Shown: one piece after another, positions 16,205 to 25,516 of the stretch
Layout of the letters: every line of letters begins with the position of its first letter
Numbering within the stretch: position 1 is the stretch's first letter
Source: Lentisphaerota bacterium
Lineage (GTDB): Bacteria > Verrucomicrobiota > Kiritimatiellia > UBA8416 > JAIOPI01
DNA: 64,000 nucleotides
Reading direction: 5' to 3'
Assembly: GCA_021413965.1 (NCBI GenBank)
Contig: JAIOPI010000004.1
Location: 248,001-312,000, forward strand
Translations under genes and position numbers: made by a program
The notes under the pieces: model-generated
What the model was told of the DNA's origin: nothing
Databases searched by the model: none
Seen by the model: the letters and a program-made list of their open reading frames with translations, nothing else

Positions 16205-17557
16205 ATGGCCACAGCCGTCATCATGCCGCGCCAGGGACAGTCCGTCGAAAGCTGCATACTGGTCGAATGGCTGGTCGCCACGGGCGCCCCGGTCAAAGCC
16301 GGCCAGCCCGTCGCCAGCATCGAGACGGACAAAGCCGTCTTCGAGATCGAAAGCCCGGCCGATGGCACGATGCTCGCGCACTTCTTTACCAAGGGCGCGG
16401 ATATCCCCGTGCTGACCACGATTGCCGCCATTGGCGCGCCGGGCGAGGATGTCAGCGCCCTGCAGCCGGCCGGGAGCGCCAGTGCGCCGGTCGCCTCCGG
16501 CACCGCACCCCCTGCGACAGCCGCACCGGCATCGACACCGGTCACCGTTCAATCGGCGCCGCGCGGGGCCACCCCGGGAACTCCGGTTCCGGGCGTCAGC
16601 CCGCGGGCGCGCCGCGCCGCGGCCAATGCCGGCCTCGATCCGCAGGTACTCGCGGGCACAGGCCCCGGCGGGCGCGTCATCGAGCGCGACGTCCAGACCG
16701 CGGCCGCCGCCGCACCGCACCTGAGCCCCGCCGCGCGTGACCGCCTGCGCGAGGGAACGCTCGCCGCGCCCGTCTCCGGCACAGGCCCCGGCGGGCTCGT
16801 GCTCGCCGCCGATCTGGCGCCCCGCGGCAGCGCCCCCTCCCCGTCAGCCCCCGCACCCGCCGCGACCACCGATCTGCCCCTCACGGGCATCCGGAAGATC
16901 ATTGCCGAGCGGATGCGACACTCGCTGGCCTCCACGGCACAGCTCACGCTCAACCGCAGCATCGACGCCTCCGCCATGCTGGAGTACCGCCGGCAAGTGA
17001 AAGCCGCAGGCGAGTCATTCGGGCTGCCGAATATTACGCTCAACGACATGATCGTCTTCGCCGTGGCGCGGACCCTCGCCAGGCATCCGGCGCTCAATGC
17101 CCATGCACTGACCGACCGCATCACACGCTTCGCCGCCGTGCATGTGGGCGTGGCCACGGATACGCCGCGCGGGCTGATGGTGCCCGTGCTCCGCAATGCG
17201 CAAACCCTCACCTTGAGCGACGTGTCGCGCCAGCTCAAGCCCATCCTGGCCGCCGCGCAGGCGGGCAGCATCTCCCCGGACGCGCTCAAGGGGGGCACCT
17301 TCACGATCACCAACATGGGCATGCTGGGCATCGAACACTTCACCCCGATTCTCAACGCGCCCGAGGTGGCAATCCTCGGCGTCGGCGGCCTGGTGCTCAA
17401 GCCGGTCGAACGTGACGGCGCCGTGCGCCATACCCAGTGCCTGACCCTCAGCCTGACCATCGACCACCAGGCCCTCGACGGCGGCGACGGCGCCCGCTTC
17501 CTGCAGGATCTCGCCGGCGCGCTGGAAAATCTGCCGTTGATCGTGACCGCATCGTAA
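16205..17557 (+). CDS. pdhC: 2-oxoacid dehydrogenase complex E2 (dihydrolipoamide acyltransferase)
   Basis: 450 residues from the ATG at 16205, after GAGGAAAGGA. A lipoyl domain occupies residues 1-80 with the lipoylated Lys in ETDKA (Lys43). After an Ala/Pro linker come two peripheral-subunit-binding-like segments: 131-166 (VSPRARRAAANAGLD to GTGPGGRVIERDV) and 173-207 (LSPAARDRLREG to GTGPGGLVLAADL), then a second linker. The catalytic domain (about 225-450) ends with the active-site motif DHQALDGGDG (His421, Asp425). It transfers the acyl group to CoA and forms the core of the complex. E3 and fused E1 follow on the same strand. Pyruvate is the likeliest substrate; acetoin or a branched-chain oxoacid is possible. 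Confidence 0.88.
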   Translation: MATAVIMPRQGQSVESCILVEWLVATGAPVKAGQPVASIETDKAVFEIESPADGTMLAHFFTKGADIPVLTTIAAIGAPGEDVSALQPAGSASAPVASGTAPPATAAPASTPVTVQSAPRGATPGTPVPGVSPRARRAAANAGLDPQVLAGTGPGGRVIERDVQTAAAAAPHLSPAARDRLREGTLAAPVSGTGPGGLVLAADLAPRGSAPSPSAPAPAATTDLPLTGIRKIIAERMRHSLASTAQLTLNRSIDASAMLEYRRQVKAAGESFGLPNITLNDMIVFAVARTLARHPALNAHALTDRITRFAAVHVGVATDTPRGLMVPVLRNAQTLTLSDVSRQLKPILAAAQAGSISPDALKGGTFTITNMGMLGIEHFTPILNAPEVAILGVGGLVLKPVERDGAVRHTQCLTLSLTIDHQALDGGDGARFLQDLAGALENLPLIVTAS

Positions 17558-17622
17558 GGCGAATCCTCAGATCCCATGAATCTCTTCGGCACCATGTCGA
17601 GTATCACCACAGGAGTGCGATC

Positions 17623-18966
17623 ATGACCCACGACCTCATCATCATTGGCGGAGGCCCCGGAGGGCATGCCGCGGCGGAGTTGGCCGCCACCCATCGGCTG
17701 AAGGTGCTGCTGATCGAGCGGGAGCACCTCGGCGGCGTCTGCCTGAACTGCGGCTGCATTCCCTCCAAGGCCCTGCTCCACGCGTCCAAGCAGTACTACA
17801 ACGCCACCCACGGCGAGGCCTATGGGCTGACCGTGCGCGACGCCCGCTTTGATTTCACCCGCGCCCAGGCCCACAAGGCGAACGTCATCGCCACCCTGCG
17901 CAAGGGCGTGGCCGGCAGCCTGAAGAAGCACAAGGTCGACGTCGTCACAGGCACCGCCACCCTGCGCGCGGATCGCACGGTTGCCGTCGGCAAGTCCTTC
18001 TACTCCGCCGCCAACGTGCTGATCGCCACGGGCTCCTCGCCCGCCCGCCCGCCGATCCCCGGCGCCGACCTGCCCCACGTCGTGGACTCGACCGGACTGC
18101 TCAATCTGCCCGCCTTGCCGAAGCGCCTCGTGATCGTGGGCGGCGGCATTATCGGGTGCGAGTTCGCCTGCTGCTTCGCGTCGGTCGGCGTCCCCGTCAC
18201 CGTCATCGAAATGCTCCCCGATATCTGCCCGACCGTGGATGCGGATCTCACGCGCATCCTCCGCGCCGAACTCGACGGCAAGGGCGTTACGTTCCACACT
18301 GGCGCGCGCGTCGAATCCATTACGGCGGACGTCGTCCGCTTCAGCGTGGATGGCCAGCCGCAGGCCGCGCCCGCGGACTGCGTGCTGCTCGCCACCGGCC
18401 GCCGCCCCAACGTGCGCGGACTCGGGCTCGAAGCCCTCCACGCGGATTTCGACGACCGCGGCCTCCGCATCGACGAGCGCTGCGCCACGAACGTGCCCGG
18501 CTTGTGGGCCGCGGGCGACGTCACCGGCCGCACCTGGCTGGCGCACGCCGCGTCGCGCATGGCAGAGGTGGCCGTGCACAACATCATCGGCCGCCCCGAC
18601 CGCATGCGCTACGACGCCATCGCCGGCGTCATCTACACGTCGCCCGAAGTCGCCACCGTGGGCCTCACCGAGGCGCAGGCCAAGGCGCGCGGCATCCCGG
18701 TGCGCAGCGCCAAGCTGCCGCTCGCCGTGAGCGGACGGTTCATCGCCGAGAACGCCGCGGGGCGCGGACTCGTCAAGGTCGTCGTGCATGCCGAATCCGA
18801 TGTCCTGCTCGGCGTGCACATGGTGGGCGGCGCCTGCTCGGAGATGATTTACGGCGCCGCGGTCATGATCGAAACCGAATGCCGCGTGAAGGAAATCGAG
18901 GATCTCGTGTTTCCCCACCCCACGGCATCGGAAGTCATCCGCCTCGCCGCGCTGGCCGCGAAGTAG
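17623..18966 (+). CDS. lpdA: dihydrolipoamide dehydrogenase (E3)
   Basis: 447 residues from the ATG at 17623, preceded by AGGAG. The FAD-binding GGGPGG is at residues 9-14, the redox-active disulfide in GGVCLNCGCIPSK (Cys40 and Cys45), the NAD-binding GGGIIGCEFA near residue 173, and the dimer-interface His-Glu motif near the C-terminus (VFPHPTASE). It reoxidises the lipoyl arm of the E2 encoded 65 bases upstream. One departure from the usual GGTCLNVGCIPSK is an extra Cys (Cys43) inside the disulfide loop. Belongs to the E2-E3-E1 cluster. Confidence 0.93.
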   Translation: MTHDLIIIGGGPGGHAAAELAATHRLKVLLIEREHLGGVCLNCGCIPSKALLHASKQYYNATHGEAYGLTVRDARFDFTRAQAHKANVIATLRKGVAGSLKKHKVDVVTGTATLRADRTVAVGKSFYSAANVLIATGSSPARPPIPGADLPHVVDSTGLLNLPALPKRLVIVGGGIIGCEFACCFASVGVPVTVIEMLPDICPTVDADLTRILRAELDGKGVTFHTGARVESITADVVRFSVDGQPQAAPADCVLLATGRRPNVRGLGLEALHADFDDRGLRIDERCATNVPGLWAAGDVTGRTWLAHAASRMAEVAVHNIIGRPDRMRYDAIAGVIYTSPEVATVGLTEAQAKARGIPVRSAKLPLAVSGRFIAENAAGRGLVKVVVHAESDVLLGVHMVGGACSEMIYGAAVMIETECRVKEIEDLVFPHPTASEVIRLAALAAK

Positions 18967-19067
18967 AACTTAAAAGCGGGGCGACCGCGAACAAGCACAA
19001 GGGACGCAAATCGAAACGTGAGGCGCGGCGCCTTGTTGCGGCCGAACATTTCTAAAGGAGAACGGAC

Positions 19068-21524
19068 ATGCCGAAAGTTGACATCGTGGACCCCGCGCGC
19101 GAGCGCAAGACCGGAACCATCCAGCCGCCCAAGATTCATCTGAACCGCTACGCGGGGACACTCGAGCAGGAACTGAAGCAGTATGGCGCCGAGGCCATGG
19201 TGCAAATCCTGGGTGACATGCTCTTCGTGCGCGAGTTCGAGGACATGCTGCAGGCCATCAAGACCGAAGGCGCCTACCAGGGCATCGCCTACGATCACAA
19301 GGGGCCCGCACACCTGTCCATCGGCCAGGAAGCGGCCGCCGTCGGCCAGGCGTTCCTGCTGACCGTCGACGACCACATCTTCGGCTCGCACCGGTCCCAC
19401 GGCGAGATTCTCGCCAAGGGGCTGTCGGCCATTCACAAGCTCGACGAGGCGTCCCTCCAGCGCGTCATGCGCGACTACATGGGCGGCGAGTGCCTCGGCG
19501 TCGTGGAGAAGGCCCATCCGGGCGGCGGCGGCGTGCGCGACCTCGCGGTCGACTTCCTCGCCTACGGGGCGCTGGCGGAAATCTTCGGCCGGCGCACCGG
19601 GTTCAACCGCGGACTCGGCGGCTCGATGCACGCGTTCTTCACCCCCTTCGGCATCTACCCCAACAACGCCATCGTCGGCGGCTCGGCCGACATCGCCACC
19701 GGCGCCGCGCTGTTCAAGAAGATCAACCGCAGGGGCGGCCTCGTCATCGCCAACATCGGCGACGCGTCCATGGGCTGCGGCCCCACCTGGGAATCGCTCA
19801 ACTTCGCGGCCATGGGCCAGCTCTATCGCCTGTGGGAAAAGGAATACCGCGGCGGGCTGCCCATCATCTTCAACTTCATGAACAATTTCTACGGCATGGG
19901 AGGCCAGACCGCCGGCGAAACCATGGGCTACGACGTGCTGGCGCGCATCGGCGCCGGCGTGTCCGCCAACGCCCTGCACGCCGAACGCGTCGACGGCTTC
20001 AACCCGCTCGCCGTGGCGGACGCCATCCGCCGCAAGCGCGAGATTATCGCCGCGGGCGACGGCCCCGTGCTGCTCGAAACCATCACCTACCGCTATTCCG
20101 GCCACTCGCCTTCCGACGCCTCCTCGTACCGGGTCAAGGAGGAGGTCGATCTCTGGCGGCAGCACGATCCGATCGCCTGGTACGCCGGCGAGCTGCGGCG
20201 GCTTGAGCTCATCACCGAGCCCGCACTCGAGGCACTGCGCGCCGGCGTGCGCAGCACGATGGGCCGCGTCTGCAAGCTTGCCGTGGATCTCGCGTGCTCG
20301 CCACGCGCCGGCGCGGAGTTCGTGGGCGAGGTCATGTTCTCCAACCGCCGACGCGAACGCTACGACGAGCGCCCGCCCGCCACGCTCATGCCCCAGGCCG
20401 ACAACCCGCGCGTCAAAGCGCTGGCCGGCAAGTCGCGCGCCGGGATCGTGGACGGCAAGCCCGTGCCGAAGAACAAGGTCGTGCAATACCGCGATGCCAT
20501 CTTTGAGGCCATCCTGCACCGCTTCTACACGGATCCGACTCTGGTCGCCTACGGCGAGGAGAACCGGGATTGGGGCGGAGCGTTTGCCTGCTATCGCGGC
20601 CTGACGGAGGCGCTGCCCTACCACCGCCTCTTCAATTCACCCATCTCGGAAGGGGCTATTGTCGGCACGGCCGTCGGCTACGCCCTCGAGGGCGGGCGCG
20701 CGCTGATCGAGCTGATGTATTGCGACTTCCTCGGCCGCGCGGGCGATGAGGTGTTTAATCAGCTTGCGAAGTGGCAGAGCATGTCCGGGGGGCTGCTGGA
20801 GATGCCGGTCGTCCTGCGGGTGTCCGTCGGGAGCAAGTATGGCGCGCAGCATTCGCAGGACTGGACCGCGCTCGTGCATCACATCCCGGGGCTGAAGGTC
20901 GTCTTCCCGTCGACTCCCTACGATGCCAAAGGCCTGCTCAACACCGCGCTCGCCGGTTCGGATCCGGTCATCTTCTTCGAGAGCCAGCGGCTCTACGACA
21001 TGGGCGAGCTCTTCGAAAAGGAGGTGCCGGCCGGTTATTACGAAGTGCCCTTCGGGCCGCCCGCCCTGCGGCGCACCGGCAAGGACCTGACGCTGATCAC
21101 CGTGGGCTCCACGCTCTACCGGGCCATGGAAGCCGCCGACATCCTGGAGAAGGCGCACGGTCTGACCTGCGATGTGCTCGACTGCCGGACCATCACGCCG
21201 CTGGACTACGGTCCATTGGTCGAGTCCGTGCGCAAGACCGGCCGCGTGCTGCTGGCCTCCGATGCCTGCGAGCGGGGATCGGTGATTCAGTCCATTGCCG
21301 CGGACCTCACCCAGCTTGCCTTCGATCATCTTGACGCACCGCCCGTGGTGCTGGGCTCGCGCAACTGGATCACGCCCTGCGCGGAGATGGAGGAAACCTT
21401 CTTCCCGCAGGCCGTCTGGTTCCTGGACGCGATTCACGAACGCATGTTGCCGCTGCCCGGACATGTCGTGACGACCAACCCCACGCTCGGCGAATTGCAG
21501 CGCCGCGCGCGGCTGGGCGTGTAA
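19068..21524 (+). CDS. fused E1 alpha-beta subunit of 2-oxoacid dehydrogenase
   Basis: 818 residues; AAAGGAG precedes the ATG. The N-terminal half is E1-alpha, with [25 protein letters not shown] and the thiamine-diphosphate motif starting GDASMGCG near residue 230 and closing with an Asn-containing [11 protein letters not shown]. The C-terminal half (from about residue 465) is E1-beta, with [28 protein letters not shown] and a final transketolase C-terminal domain carrying [10 protein letters not shown]1 decarboxylates the oxoacid and reductively acylates the E2 lipoyl group. The alpha and beta chains are separate in most bacteria but fused versions exist in several phyla. The alpha part is longer than usual, with extra sequence around residues 135-165. 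Confidence 0.9.
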   Translation: MPKVDIVDPARERKTGTIQPPKIHLNRYAGTLEQELKQYGAEAMVQILGDMLFVREFEDMLQAIKTEGAYQGIAYDHKGPAHLSIGQEAAAVGQAFLLTVDDHIFGSHRSHGEILAKGLSAIHKLDEASLQRVMRDYMGGECLGVVEKAHPGGGGVRDLAVDFLAYGALAEIFGRRTGFNRGLGGSMHAFFTPFGIYPNNAIVGGSADIATGAALFKKINRRGGLVIANIGDASMGCGPTWESLNFAAMGQLYRLWEKEYRGGLPIIFNFMNNFYGMGGQTAGETMGYDVLARIGAGVSANALHAERVDGFNPLAVADAIRRKREIIAAGDGPVLLETITYRYSGHSPSDASSYRVKEEVDLWRQHDPIAWYAGELRRLELITEPALEALRAGVRSTMGRVCKLAVDLACSPRAGAEFVGEVMFSNRRRERYDERPPATLMPQADNPRVKALAGKSRAGIVDGKPVPKNKVVQYRDAIFEAILHRFYTDPTLVAYGEENRDWGGAFACYRGLTEALPYHRLFNSPISEGAIVGTAVGYALEGGRALIELMYCDFLGRAGDEVFNQLAKWQSMSGGLLEMPVVLRVSVGSKYGAQHSQDWTALVHHIPGLKVVFPSTPYDAKGLLNTALAGSDPVIFFESQRLYDMGELFEKEVPAGYYEVPFGPPALRRTGKDLTLITVGSTLYRAMEAADILEKAHGLTCDVLDCRTITPLDYGPLVESVRKTGRVLLASDACERGSVIQSIAADLTQLAFDHLDAPPVVLGSRNWITPCAEMEETFFPQAVWFLDAIHERMLPLPGHVVTTNPTLGELQRRARLGV

Positions 21525-21666
21525 AGCAGCGAGTACGGACGGCCGCCTCCATGTCATGGTCCTGGAGCCGGCCGTCCCGGCCGGTCCGGTTTCGCCCTCC
21601 GATTCCGGTAACTTTTTCCGGAATGCACCGGCGTTGGCTTCTTTTCTTCCATAGCGGGCCACACGC

Positions 21667-22389
21667 ATGGCCCGCATGGAGCGCCCGATGCTGACCGATC
21701 AACCGATCATCCTGATCGATGACCGCGAGTGCCATGCCGGTGTCGCCGATGTGCTGCGCGCCTGCCCGGACCTCGACGTCAGGGTGCGGCACCTGACCAC
21801 CGGGGACTACGTCATACCCGGCCGCCTGCAGATCGAGCGCAAGACCGTGCTGGACTTTGCCCAATCGCTGTTTGACGGTCGCCTGTTCACCCAGGCCATT
21901 CGGATGCGCGCCCGCCACCTGCCCGGAATCCTCATTATTGAGGGCCCCTCGCGGCCGCCATCAACCTTCGGCCTGACGCGTCAGGCGCTGCAGGGAGCGC
22001 TGGTCACGCTCAGCGTGGTGCTCGGCCTGCCTGTACTCCGTGCCGCCAACGCGTGCGAGACCGCGGATCTGATCCGCTTCTCCGCCCTGCAAATCGCCCG
22101 CCATAACCGGGGCGCCCCCGCCCGCCCCGGCTACCGGCCCACGGGACGGCGGCGCCGGCAACTGTTCATCCTGCAAGGTCTGCCTGGGATTGGTCCGCAC
22201 CGCGCCGAGGCTCTGCTGGACGCCTTCGGAAGCGTGGCCCGCGTGTGCCAGGCGGATGCGGACGAACTTGCCGCCGTCAGCGGCATTGGCCCCCATACCG
22301 CAGAGCGACTCGTGAACATTCTCAACGCAAACGCGGCCGTGCAGCCCGTTGCGGCTCGCCCCATCCCTGGTACGGAGCTTGCCCCTTGA
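21667..22389 (+). CDS. ERCC4/XPF-type nuclease with helix-hairpin-helix domain
   Basis: 240 residues. The ERCC4 nuclease core is clear: LIDDRE (about 16-21), TTGDYVI, then IERKTVLDF, which fits the catalytic ERKxxxD motif. The C-terminal ~70 residues form a tandem helix-hairpin-helix with LPGIGPHRAEALLDAFGS and VSGIGPHTAERLV. This is the minimal XPF/Mus81/Hef nuclease plus (HhH)2 design, typical of archaea and eukaryotes and less common in bacteria; it would cut branched or flap DNA. A start at 21688 (MLTDQ) preceded by GGAGCG is an alternative. The next gene encodes 3-methyladenine glycosylase, so a DNA repair pair is likely. Confidence 0.85.
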   Translation: MARMERPMLTDQPIILIDDRECHAGVADVLRACPDLDVRVRHLTTGDYVIPGRLQIERKTVLDFAQSLFDGRLFTQAIRMRARHLPGILIIEGPSRPPSTFGLTRQALQGALVTLSVVLGLPVLRAANACETADLIRFSALQIARHNRGAPARPGYRPTGRRRRQLFILQGLPGIGPHRAEALLDAFGSVARVCQADADELAAVSGIGPHTAERLVNILNANAAVQPVAARPIPGTELAP

Positions 22390-22462
22390 ATTTCGCAAGG
22401 TGGGGCGAGGCCTCCCGCCGAGCCGCTTGTCAGCCCGTCCTCGCCGCAGTTATAGTCCCTAC

Positions 22463-23056
22463 ATGCGCACCAAAATCAAACCCCGCTGCGCCTGGCCCGG
22501 CGACGATGCCCTGATGCTTCGCTACCACGACGAAGAGTGGGGTGTGCCCGTGCATGACGACGTGAAGTGGTTTGAGTTCCTCGTCCTCGACGCCTTTCAG
22601 GCCGGACTGTCCTGGCGCACCGTCCTCCACAAGCGCGACGCCTTCCGCCAGGTCTTTCACAACTTCGTGCCCGCGAAGGTCGCGCGCATGACACCGGCCC
22701 AGCTCGCCCGCGCCGTGCAGAACCCGGCGATCATCCGCAACCGCCAGAAAATCGCCGCGACAGTTCAGAACGCGCGCGCGTTTCTCGCCGTGCAGGAGGC
22801 CCACGGCTCCTTTGACCGCTACCTCTGGGCCTTTACCGACGGCCACGTCGTGCATAACCACTGGACGAGCCTGACCCACCTGCCCGCATCAACGCCCCTG
22901 TCGGACCGCATCAGCAAGGAACTGAAGGCGGCCGGGTTCGCCTTTGTCGGAAGCACCATCTGCTATGCCTTTCTGCAGGCCGCCGGCGTCATCAACGACC
23001 ACGTCGTCACCTGCTACCGCCACGCCGAGCTGACCCGCGGCGCTTTCGCCTGTTGA
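22463..23056 (+). CDS. tag: DNA-3-methyladenine glycosylase I
   Basis: 197 residues, normal for Tag. The ATG at 22463 is chosen because the family begins with the zinc-ligand Cys in RCAWPGDDALMLRYHDEEWG (Cys9, His22); an upstream in-frame start would add an unconserved stretch. Other family landmarks are FQAGLSWRTVLHKRDAFR with the catalytic-pocket Trp, FVGSTICYAFLQAAGVINDH and the final zinc ligands in HVVTCYRH. It removes 3-methyladenine from alkylated DNA. It lies just after the XPF-like nuclease gene on the same strand. Confidence 0.94.
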   Translation: MRTKIKPRCAWPGDDALMLRYHDEEWGVPVHDDVKWFEFLVLDAFQAGLSWRTVLHKRDAFRQVFHNFVPAKVARMTPAQLARAVQNPAIIRNRQKIAATVQNARAFLAVQEAHGSFDRYLWAFTDGHVVHNHWTSLTHLPASTPLSDRISKELKAAGFAFVGSTICYAFLQAAGVINDHVVTCYRHAELTRGAFAC

Positions 23057-23141
23057 CCCGTGCCCGCCGCCCGGGGTATGGTGGGGGTTTCTAGGGGCGC
23101 CAGGCCCCGACGGACGCAGCACGAAACGGAGACACGACGCC

Positions 23142-24107
23142 ATGATTGTCACGACCAAGACGCTCTTCCAGCACGCCTACGGCAAGTATGCCTGCGGCGC
23201 CTACAACATCAACAACGCCGAGCAGATCATGGGTCTGTTCCGGGGTTGCACCGAGAGCAAGGCCCCTTTCATCATCCAGATTTCCAAGGGCGCGCGCGCC
23301 TACACCGACAAGCGCCTCATGGAAGCCATGATTCGCGCCGGGGACCAGATCTTCCCGGATGCCATCTTCGCCGTCCACCTGGACCACGGCGATGAGCAGA
23401 CCTGCTACGAGTGCATCGACAGCGGCTTCTACAGCTCCGTCATGATCGACGCGAGCCATGAGACCTTCGACCAGAACATCGCCATCACGCGGCGCGTCGC
23501 TGATCGCGCCCACGCCAAGGGTATCTCGGTCGAAGCCGAACTCGGCAAGCTCGGCGGTGTCGAGGAGCACGTCTCGGTCGATGAGAAGGACGCTTGCCTG
23601 ACCAACCCGAAGGAAGCTCAGGAATTCGTCAAGCGGTCCGGCTGCGACAGCCTGGCCTGCGCCATCGGCACCAGCCACGGCGCCTACAAGTTCAGCGGCG
23701 GACAGGGCCTGCACTTCGAAGTGATCCGCGAGATCGCGCGCCTGCTCCCCGGGTTCCCCATGGTCATGCACGGCTCCAGCTCGGTGCCGCAGGATGAAGT
23801 CACGCGCATCAATGCCGCCGGCGGCAAGCTCAAGGGCGCGGCGGGCGTCAAGGAAGAGCAGATCACCATGGCGTCCACGATGGGTGTCACGAAGGTGAAC
23901 ATCGACACCGACGGCCGGCTCGTCTGGTGCCGCGTGCACCGCGAGAGCTTCCGCGACAATCCCGAGAACTTCGACCTCCGCCCGCCAGGCAAGGTCTTCA
24001 TGGCCGAGTACGCCAAGTACATCGTGCACAAGAACAAGGTGCTGGGCAGCGCCGGACAGGTGGACGACCTGCGCGCCGCCATCACGAGCGGCAAGCTCGG
24101 CAAGTAA
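23142..24107 (+). CDS. fba: class II fructose-bisphosphate aldolase
   Basis: 321 residues. Zinc and catalytic landmarks of the class II family appear in order: AYNINNAEQ, FAVHLDHGD (zinc His), SVMIDASHE, VEAELGKLGG, CAIGTSHGAYK (zinc His), MHGSSS (zinc His), VTKVNIDTD. It interconverts fructose-1,6-bisphosphate with two triose phosphates; tagatose-bisphosphate specificity cannot be excluded. The gene is preceded by its own 85-base leader and followed by a strong intrinsic terminator, so it is probably monocistronic. Confidence 0.93.
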   Translation: MIVTTKTLFQHAYGKYACGAYNINNAEQIMGLFRGCTESKAPFIIQISKGARAYTDKRLMEAMIRAGDQIFPDAIFAVHLDHGDEQTCYECIDSGFYSSVMIDASHETFDQNIAITRRVADRAHAKGISVEAELGKLGGVEEHVSVDEKDACLTNPKEAQEFVKRSGCDSLACAIGTSHGAYKFSGGQGLHFEVIREIARLLPGFPMVMHGSSSVPQDEVTRINAAGGKLKGAAGVKEEQITMASTMGVTKVNIDTDGRLVWCRVHRESFRDNPENFDLRPPGKVFMAEYAKYIVHKNKVLGSAGQVDDLRAAITSGKLGK

Positions 24108-24135
24108 GCCGGTCCGAGGCGCATCGGCCGGTGCA

Positions 24136-24172
24136 GGGGGCGGGACCAGGCATGTCTCGCCCCCTTTTTTTT
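24136..24172 (+). terminator. intrinsic terminator after the aldolase gene
   Basis: A 10-base-pair GC-rich stem (24136-24145 with 24155-24164, one G-U pair) with a 9-base loop is followed by eight T (24165-24172). It separates the aldolase gene from the V-ATPase operon. Confidence 0.92.
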
Positions 24173-24317
24173 GTTCGTCAAAAGTTTATCGAATAGCCCT
24201 TCTTTTCCCTTGTGAAGCCGCCCACGGGTCGGTAGCGTAAGCGGCTCTTAATTCGCGGCAGCTACCTGACAAATCCTGACGATTGGACGTCCGGTCAACC
24301 CACGGAGCGGATGCATC

Positions 24318-24938
24318 ATGGCTGAGCAACTGGAAAGTCTGCTGGAGCGCATTCAGAAGGACGGTGTCGACAAGGCCCAGGCGGAAGCCAAGCGCATGGT
24401 GGCCCAGGCCGACCAGCAGGCCGCGGAGATCATTCGCAAGGCCGAAGCCCGCGCCGCCGAGTTGGTGCAGAAGGCCGAGAAGGATAGCCAGGCCTTCGCC
24501 GAGCGCGGTCGCGTGGCCCTGCAGCAGGCCGCCCGCGACGTGCTGATTTCGCTGGCCGACGCCGTGAACCGCACCCTGGCCACCCTCGTCAGCACCGACG
24601 TCAAGCAGGCCCTCGACCCCCAGACCCTCGGCCGCATCCTCGAGCAGGTCACGTCCGTCTACGTGCAGGCCCCCGCCGGCCAGCAGCGCCTGGAGGTTCT
24701 CCTGGCCCCCGAGCAGCAGCAGGCCATCCGCGACTACTTCACCGCCCGCCTCGCGCAGGCCATGCGCGCCGGCATCGAGATCAAGGGCGATGGGCGCGTA
24801 CTCGCCGGCTTCCGCGTGTCCGTCGTGGGACAGAGCGTGCAGCACGACTTCAGCGAGCCCGCCATCACCGCATCCCTTTGCGAACTGCTGCGCCCGCATA
24901 TGGCGCAGATCGTCCGCGATGCGGCGCGGAAACCATGA
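24318..24938 (+). CDS. atpE: V-type ATPase subunit E
   Basis: 206 residues. The N-terminal ~85 residues are an Ala/Glu/Gln/Lys-rich helix with long heptad runs, the peripheral stalk; the C-terminal globular part is short and ends in polar residues. Position as the first gene of a run that continues with DUF2764, A, B, D, I and K fixes the assignment, because subunit E sequences are poorly conserved. It forms part of the peripheral stalk that holds the A3B3 head. The last four bases (ATGA) contain the start of the next gene. Confidence 0.85.
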   Translation: MAEQLESLLERIQKDGVDKAQAEAKRMVAQADQQAAEIIRKAEARAAELVQKAEKDSQAFAERGRVALQQAARDVLISLADAVNRTLATLVSTDVKQALDPQTLGRILEQVTSVYVQAPAGQQRLEVLLAPEQQQAIRDYFTARLAQAMRAGIEIKGDGRVLAGFRVSVVGQSVQHDFSEPAITASLCELLRPHMAQIVRDAARKP

Positions 24939-25471
24939 ATTATTACTATTTCGCCGCCAGTCTGCCCACGCTCGCGCTGGATGCGCCCCCCCCGCTGCGC
25001 ATGGCGGCCTTCCTTACGCTTTGCCAGGAGCACCTGCGTGCGGCGGACTATGAAACAGTCCGCCAACTGCTCGGGTTGAGCGATGCGCGCCCCGGCAATG
25101 CCCTGCTGCGCGAGTGGCATGGCCGCGAAGTCCAACTGCGCAACGCCCTGGTGCGTGCCCGCGCCGCCCGCCTGGGCCGCGACGCCACGCCGTATCTCCG
25201 CCCCGAGGCCGCCGCCGACTCCGCCGTGGACAAGGCCGCCGCCGAAGCCCTCTCCCGCCCCGCCCCGCACGAACGCGAGCTGGCGCTCGATCGCTTTCGC
25301 TGGGCGCAGGCCGACGAGATGGCCGGCTACAACCCGTTCTCCGTCGCCAGCATCGTCGCCTATGCCTTGAAACTGAAACTGGCCGAACGCTGGGCCACGC
25401 TGGACGAGCAGGCCGGTCGCGCCGCGGCCGAGGCCCTCGTGGCGCAGCCGGCGCCCGCGGCTGCCGCGTGA
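24935..25471 (+). CDS. DUF2764 family protein of the V-ATPase operon
   Basis: 178 residues beginning MNYYYFAASLPTL, the characteristic DUF2764 opening; NPFSVASIVAYALKLKLAERW in the second half is also typical. The start codon overlaps the stop of subunit E by four bases. Proteins of this family occupy this slot in Chlamydia- and Bacteroidetes-type V-ATPase operons, where a recognisable subunit C is otherwise missing, so a stalk or subunit C-like role is the reasonable inference. The C-terminus is Ala/Pro-rich. Confidence 0.85.
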   Translation: MNYYYFAASLPTLALDAPPPLRMAAFLTLCQEHLRAADYETVRQLLGLSDARPGNALLREWHGREVQLRNALVRARAARLGRDATPYLRPEAAADSAVDKAAAEALSRPAPHERELALDRFRWAQADEMAGYNPFSVASIVAYALKLKLAERWATLDEQAGRAAAEALVAQPAPAAAA

Positions 25472-25478
25472 ACCCTGA
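25469..25478. repeat. TGAACCCTGA, first of three exact copies in V-ATPase operon spacers
   Basis: The decamer includes the stop codon of the DUF2764 gene. Identical copies lie at 28581-28590 and 28595-28604 between the B and D genes. Confidence 0.6.
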
Positions 25479-25516
25479 AATCTGAACGTTGATAGCTGAG
25501 AGGCAGGAGCACCACC

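Noticed and set aside
16549-18918. 789-codon minus-strand open frame opposite the E2 and E3 genes
   Set aside because: Both plus-strand genes have intact catalytic motifs; the antisense translation is low-complexity and matches no family.
24173-24317. Sigma70 promoter for the V-ATPase operon (TTGTGA 24210, TAGCGT 24233)
   Set aside because: The spacing is right (17 bases) but the -10 match is only three of six, so I did not list it.
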